Of a DNA stretch of 64,000 nt, positions 60,563 to 64,000 are shown piece after piece. The stretch spans positions 124,001-188,000 of the forward strand of contig CAWBRQ010000006.1 of NCBI GenBank assembly GCA_963791315.1, in the 5' to 3' direction. The translations under genes were made by a program, and so were the position numbers. Source of the stretch: JACCZX01 sp963791315 (GTDB taxonomy: Bacteria; Pseudomonadota; Gammaproteobacteria; Burkholderiales; Burkholderiaceae_F). The notes beneath the pieces are model-generated. The model saw only the letters and a list, made by a program, of their open reading frames with translations, ran no database searches and was not told the DNA's origin. The stretch's first letter is position 1, and each line of letters starts with the position of its first letter.

Positions 60563-61396
60563 ATGATTCTCGGAACGACTGCGCTGATCGCCCACATCGG
60601 CTGGCCGACGCACGCCTTCAAGGCGCCGATGATCTACAACCCGTACTTCGAGCAGGCCGGCATCGATGCGGTGGTCGTCCCGATGGGGTGCAAGGCCGAG
60701 AACTACCCGGCGTTTCTGCGCGCCGTTTTTTCGCTCGAGAACATCCGCGGAGCGCTGATCACGATGCCGCACAAGGTAACGACGCTCGGCCTGCTCGACG
60801 AGGTCTCGGGCACGGCGCAGATCGCCGGCGCCTGCAATGCGGTGCGGCGCACGGCGGAAGGGCGCCTACAGGGCGACATGTTCGACGGCGAAGGCTTCGT
60901 GCGCGGCTTGCGCCGCAAGGGCTGCCAGATCGAAGGTGCGAAGGCTCTGGTCGTCGGCAGCGGCGGCGTGGGCTCGGCGATCGCCGCATCGCTGGCTGCC
61001 GGCGGCGTGGCCGCGATCGGCCTGTTCGACAGCCACGCCGAATCGGCGGCGGGACTCGCCGCGCGCCTGCGACAGCACTATCCGCTGCTGCAGGTCAGTA
61101 CCGCTTCGAACGATCCCGCCGGCTACAGCCTGGTGGTCAACGCGACGCCGCTGGGGATGAACGACGACGATCCGCTGCCGCTGGATGTCTCCCGCATTGC
61201 TCCCAGCAGCTTCGTCGGCGAGGTGGTGATGAAGAAGGAAATGACGGCGTTCCTCATCGCCGCGAAAGCGCGCGGTTGCCAGATCCAGATCGGCACCGAC
61301 ATGCTGTTCGAGCAGATTCCCGCCTACCTCGAGTTCTTCGACTTCCCGACCACCACGCCCGAGGAGCTGCGCGCAGTGGCGAGGCTCAGCTACTGA
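60563..61396 (+). CDS. Second shikimate/quinate dehydrogenase-like protein (AroE2)
   Basis: 277 residues: TALIAHIGWPTHAFKAPMIYNPYFEQAGIDAVVVPMGCK at the substrate site, LITMPHKVTTLGLL (catalytic Lys), GDMFDGEGFVRGLRRKG (catalytic Asp), LVVGSGGVGSAIAASLAAGGVA nucleotide loop, and NATPLGMNDDD. The S-x-S shikimate motif of AroE1 is replaced by T-x-x-F-K-A, so the substrate is probably quinate, shikimate or another polyol acid. ATG 60563 has no strong ribosome site. It is convergent with dctM, with zero gap. Confidence 0.88.
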   Translation: MILGTTALIAHIGWPTHAFKAPMIYNPYFEQAGIDAVVVPMGCKAENYPAFLRAVFSLENIRGALITMPHKVTTLGLLDEVSGTAQIAGACNAVRRTAEGRLQGDMFDGEGFVRGLRRKGCQIEGAKALVVGSGGVGSAIAASLAAGGVAAIGLFDSHAESAAGLAARLRQHYPLLQVSTASNDPAGYSLVVNATPLGMNDDDPLPLDVSRIAPSSFVGEVVMKKEMTAFLIAAKARGCQIQIGTDMLFEQIPAYLEFFDFPTTTPEELRAVARLSY

Positions 61397-62698
61397 TCAG
61401 CCCTTGTAGCCCAGCATGCGGGGCAGCCACAGCACGACATCCGGAACGAGCGTGATGATCGCGAGCGCGCCGATCATCACGTACAGGAACGGCATGACCT
61501 CGCGCACCATGGCGCTCAGGGGCACGTCGGCAATCTTGTTCATCATGAAGAGCAGCAGCCCGTACGGCGGCGTGACCAGTCCAATCATGATGTTGACCAC
61601 GCAGATCAGGCCGAAGTGCACGAGGTCGATGCCGAGTCCCTGCGCGGTAGGAATGAGCACGGGGAGGATGACGAGGATGATCGTCGTCCCTTCCAAAAAG
61701 CAGCCGAGGACCAGCAGCAGGACGTTCACCGCCAGCAGGAACGCGAGCGGCGACAGCTCGTGGGCTTTCAGAAACGCGCTCAGCGTCTTCGGGATGTTTT
61801 CCGACGTGATGACGAAATTGAACACCATGGCGCCCGCGATCAGCATGCCGATCGACACCGTGACGCGCGCGCTCGACACCAGCGAGTTGTAGACGTCCTT
61901 CGGTCCGACGCTCCTGTACAGCAATACGGAGATCAGCAACGCATAGGCGGCGGCGACCGCCGCCGCCTCGGTCGGCGTGGTGATGCCCGTCCACATGCAC
62001 CCCAGCAGGATCACTGGCATCAGCAGCGCCGGCATCGCCTGCCAGGTAATGCGAGGCAGCTCGCGCAACGGGACGCGCATCTCGACCGGAAAGTTGCGGC
62101 GCTTGGCCACCGCCGCGATCAGGCCGCTCTGAACGGCGCCGAGCAGCAGGCCCGGAATCACACCGCCCAGGAAGAGGTAGCCGACCGACGTGTCCGAGAT
62201 CAGCGCGTAGAGCACGAGCGGGATCGAGGGCGGGATGATTGGCCCGATCACCGACGATACGCACGTCAGCGCCGCGGCAAACGCGGGCGGATATTTCCCA
62301 TCGCGCGTCATCATGGACTGCATGATCTTGCCCGAGGCCGCGGCATCGGCGAGCGCGGACCCCGACATGCTCGCGAAGATGACGCTTTGCACGACGTTGA
62401 CCTGGGCCAGGCCGCCGCGGAAGCGACCGACGATCGCGTTGCAGAAGTGCAGCAGCCTGTCCATGATGCTGCCGGTGTTCATGAACTCGGCGGCGAGGAT
62501 GAACAACGGGATCGCCAGCAGCAGCTGGCTCGCCATCATGCCGTTCAGCAACTGCTCGGCCGCGGTTCCCATGTCGATGCCCGACAGGAACAGCCAGAGA
62601 ATGGACCCGCCGATCATCGCGTAGGCGACCGGCAGTCCGATCAGGCTCAAGCCAACTATGGCGTAGAGCGCAAGCGCAAACGGGCTCGTGAGGTTCAT
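61397..62698 (-). CDS. dctM: TRAP transporter large permease subunit (DctM type)
   Basis: 433 residues, twelve membrane helices: IGGSILWLFLSGIDMGTAAEQLLNGMMASQLLLAIPLFILAAEFMNTGSIMDRLLHFCNAIVG, VQSVIFASMSGSALADAAASGKIMQSMMTRDGK and MIGLVTPPYGLLLFMMNK. It forms the ion-coupled core of a TRAP transporter. The ATG overlaps the dctQ stop as ATGA. Its substrate is unknown; position next to the AroE genes suggests a quinate/shikimate-like acid. Confidence 0.94.
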   Translation of the reverse strand: MNLTSPFALALYAIVGLSLIGLPVAYAMIGGSILWLFLSGIDMGTAAEQLLNGMMASQLLLAIPLFILAAEFMNTGSIMDRLLHFCNAIVGRFRGGLAQVNVVQSVIFASMSGSALADAAASGKIMQSMMTRDGKYPPAFAAALTCVSSVIGPIIPPSIPLVLYALISDTSVGYLFLGGVIPGLLLGAVQSGLIAAVAKRRNFPVEMRVPLRELPRITWQAMPALLMPVILLGCMWTGITTPTEAAAVAAAYALLISVLLYRSVGPKDVYNSLVSSARVTVSIGMLIAGAMVFNFVITSENIPKTLSAFLKAHELSPLAFLLAVNVLLLVLGCFLEGTTIILVILPVLIPTAQGLGIDLVHFGLICVVNIMIGLVTPPYGLLLFMMNKIADVPLSAMVREVMPFLYVMIGALAIITLVPDVVLWLPRMLGYKG

Positions 62699-63213
62699 AG
62701 TCCGGACGTCGCCTTGGTGACGTCGGCCTCTTCCGGCGCCTCGCCGCGATACAGGCCCACGATTGCCCAGAGATAGCGGACGATGATCGCGACGGCGAAC
62801 ACGACGTAGATCGAGTACAAGATGTCGAGACGGATCTTGAGGTACGAACTACTCTCGACCTTCATGAAGGCGACGTACTTCACGGTGGCCGGAAGCGCCA
62901 TGCCGAACAGGACGATGGCAGCGATCGCCACGATGAAACCGATCGCGCGCCTTCCCCGCGGCCCCAACTTGCTCGAAATGAGGTCGAACCGGACTTCCTC
63001 GGTCTCCTTGAGCCAGAACGCGGATCCGATCAGCACCATGTAAAGCCAGGTGACGACGGAAAGCTCCGATGTCCAGCCGATCGGAAAATTGAAGAAGTAC
63101 CGGAAGACGATCTGGATGACGAACGCGACGAACATCACGCCGAGCAGGCCGGCGACGATGTTTTCCGCGCGTCGCCTCATCCAGGCGACCGCCGTGGCAA
63201 TCTTCACGGGCAT
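62695..63213 (-). CDS. dctQ: TRAP transporter small permease subunit (DctQ type)
   Basis: 172 residues with four membrane helices: VAGLLGVMFVAFVIQIVFRYFFNFPIGWTSELSVVTWLYMVLIGSAFWLKETEEVRFDL is the typical DctQ core. It pairs with DctM. The upstream dctP stop lies 43 nt away and its own end overlaps dctM by 4 nt. The frame is intact. Confidence 0.92.
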   Translation of the reverse strand: MPVKIATAVAWMRRRAENIVAGLLGVMFVAFVIQIVFRYFFNFPIGWTSELSVVTWLYMVLIGSAFWLKETEEVRFDLISSKLGPRGRRAIGFIVAIAAIVLFGMALPATVKYVAFMKVESSSYLKIRLDILYSIYVVFAVAIIVRYLWAIVGLYRGEAPEEADVTKATSGL

Positions 63214-63256
63214 GGCGGTGACGGCGCGTGCCGTCGCTGCGGCCCGCGCCTTGCGA

Positions 63257-64000
63257 TCACGACTTGAGCGCGTTGATCTTGTCGAGCATCCCCGGCGGCC
63301 ATGCCTTGGCTTCGTCCGAGGCCAGGTAGATCTTCTGCGCGTAGGCGCGGAAGGCGTTGACGTCCGGCGTGTACACGTCGAGGCCCTGCTTCTTGAAGCC
63401 CTCGGCGAGCTCTGCCTCTTTCTTCAGGTGCTCGGCCGTGCTCCAAGCGATCGCCTTGTCGGCGGCGGCCTGGAAGGATTTCTGCTTCGCCGCGTTCATG
63501 CCGCTCCACGTCTTCATGTTGACGGTGAGCAGGTCGAATCCGACGAGGTGCGACGTCAGCACGATCTGCGACATCACTTCGTAGAACTTCATGTTCTGCA
63601 CGTTGGGCAGCGGATTGTCCTGGCCGTCGATCGCGCCGGTCTGCAGGCCGGTGTAGGTTTCGGCGTACGCCATCGGCGTCGGGTTGGCGCCGATCGAACG
63701 GCCAAGCAGCTGCCAGGCGTCGCCCGGCGGCATCCGCAGCTTGATCCCTGCGAGGTCTTCCGGCTTGCTGATCTTCTTCTTCGGCTTCAGGCCGACCTGA
63801 CGCGTGCCGAAGAACGTCGGCCCCAGGATCTTCACCTTGACCTGGTCCTCGACCATCTTCTTCATTTGCGCGCCGAGGTCGCTTGCGAAAAACGCGTTCA
63901 GGTGATTTGCGTCGCGAAACAGGTACGCCGACGTCAGGATCGACCACGCGGGAACCTGCTTCGAGATATCTTGAGGCGCGATGTTGCCCATCTCGAGGTT
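63257..64000 (-). CDS. dctP: TRAP transporter substrate-binding protein (DctP type), 5' end outside the window
   Basis: At least 247 residues of a DctP family receptor: AYLFRDANHLNAFFASDLGAQMKKMVEDQVKVKILGPTFFGTRQV, EDLAGIKLRMPPGDAWQLLGRSIGANPTPMAYAETYTGLQTGAIDGQDNPLPNVQNMKFYEV (substrate-carboxylate Arg and the GxIDGxExP-like motif) and SQIVLTSHLVGF. The frame continues to the window edge, so the signal peptide is missing. With dctQ and dctM it forms a full TRAP system. Confidence 0.9.
   Translation of the reverse strand, partial: NLEMGNIAPQDISKQVPAWSILTSAYLFRDANHLNAFFASDLGAQMKKMVEDQVKVKILGPTFFGTRQVGLKPKKKISKPEDLAGIKLRMPPGDAWQLLGRSIGANPTPMAYAETYTGLQTGAIDGQDNPLPNVQNMKFYEVMSQIVLTSHLVGFDLLTVNMKTWSGMNAAKQKSFQAAADKAIAWSTAEHLKKEAELAEGFKKQGLDVYTPDVNAFRAYAQKIYLASDEAKAWPPGMLDKINALKS

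Noticed and set aside
61386..62776. Long open frames overlapping dctM on both strands
   Set aside because: dctM itself has the clear membrane and TRAP motifs; the others are frame shadows.
1..64000. CRISPR arrays, tRNA or rRNA genes, insertion sequences, prophage
   Set aside because: No repeated spacer array, no cloverleaf or rRNA sequence, and no transposase, integrase or capsid-like protein was found on reading both strands.

Overview
The window reads as chromosomal DNA of a high-GC betaproteobacterium, most likely Burkholderiales. Supporting signs are two Bug-type (TTT) solute receptors, the smpB/rnfH/DUF4124/guaB/guaA neighbourhood, divergent ppsR/ppsA, a complete ccmABCDEFGHI cytochrome c maturation operon and a phasin. 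I see no rRNA, tRNA, CRISPR array, insertion sequence or prophage. Genus cannot be given from sequence alone.

Layout. 0-12.6 kb: a Tad/Flp pilus locus in two divergent arms. The minus arm holds flp, a second short pilin, cpaB, cpaC, an FHA-CpaF ATPase, tadB, tadC, DUF192 and tadE. The plus arm holds lnt, a TadG-like gene, a secreted unknown, a TadE-like gene and a second secreted unknown. 12.7-15.5 kb: a TPR/HD-GYP protein with a degenerate HD motif, flanked by two paralogous lipoproteins. 15.5-25.5 kb: housekeeping genes (ppsR, ppsA, nfeD, qmcA, a GNAT, smpB, rnfH, DUF4124, guaB, guaA); five of these are broken by many single-base frame changes. 25.5-31.4 kb: a DUF2087-TadA fusion, LD-carboxypeptidase, a hybrid histidine kinase facing a LuxR-type regulator, and purT. 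31.4-38.5 kb: ccmA-I, with a REP-like element between ccmE and ccmF. 38.5-43.4 kb: methyltransferase, Ku, phasin, cation/proton antiporter and exported MsrA/MsrB. 43.5-56.7 kb: accessory metabolism, with a CAP protein, a sorbosone-dehydrogenase-like lipoprotein, RidA, cupins, HpaI-like aldolase, sugar-acid dehydratase (IlvD/Edd family), two Bug receptors, an actinobacterial-LigB-like ATP-dependent DNA ligase, a PEP-mutase/isocitrate-lyase family enzyme, a Rieske oxygenase and pirin. 56.8-64 kb: type I AroD, a TSUP permease, a TIM-barrel isomerase-like protein, two AroE homologues and a TRAP transporter running off the right edge. Together these suggest uptake and catabolism of quinate/shikimate-type compounds.

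A recurrent property is single-base frame changes in otherwise perfectly conserved genes. Almost all are extra bases, they are concentrated at 15.6-24.5 kb, and they hit essential genes. I read them as uncorrected sequencing or assembly insertions, not gene decay. Gene limits below are given for the repaired gene, and each disrupted frame is noted in its entry.

The best candidates for new biology are the FHA-CpaF/lnt Tad locus, the lipoprotein-flanked degenerate HD-GYP gene, the DUF2087-TadA fusion, the LigB-like ligase in a Ku-encoding betaproteobacterium, and the putative quinate/shikimate cluster.
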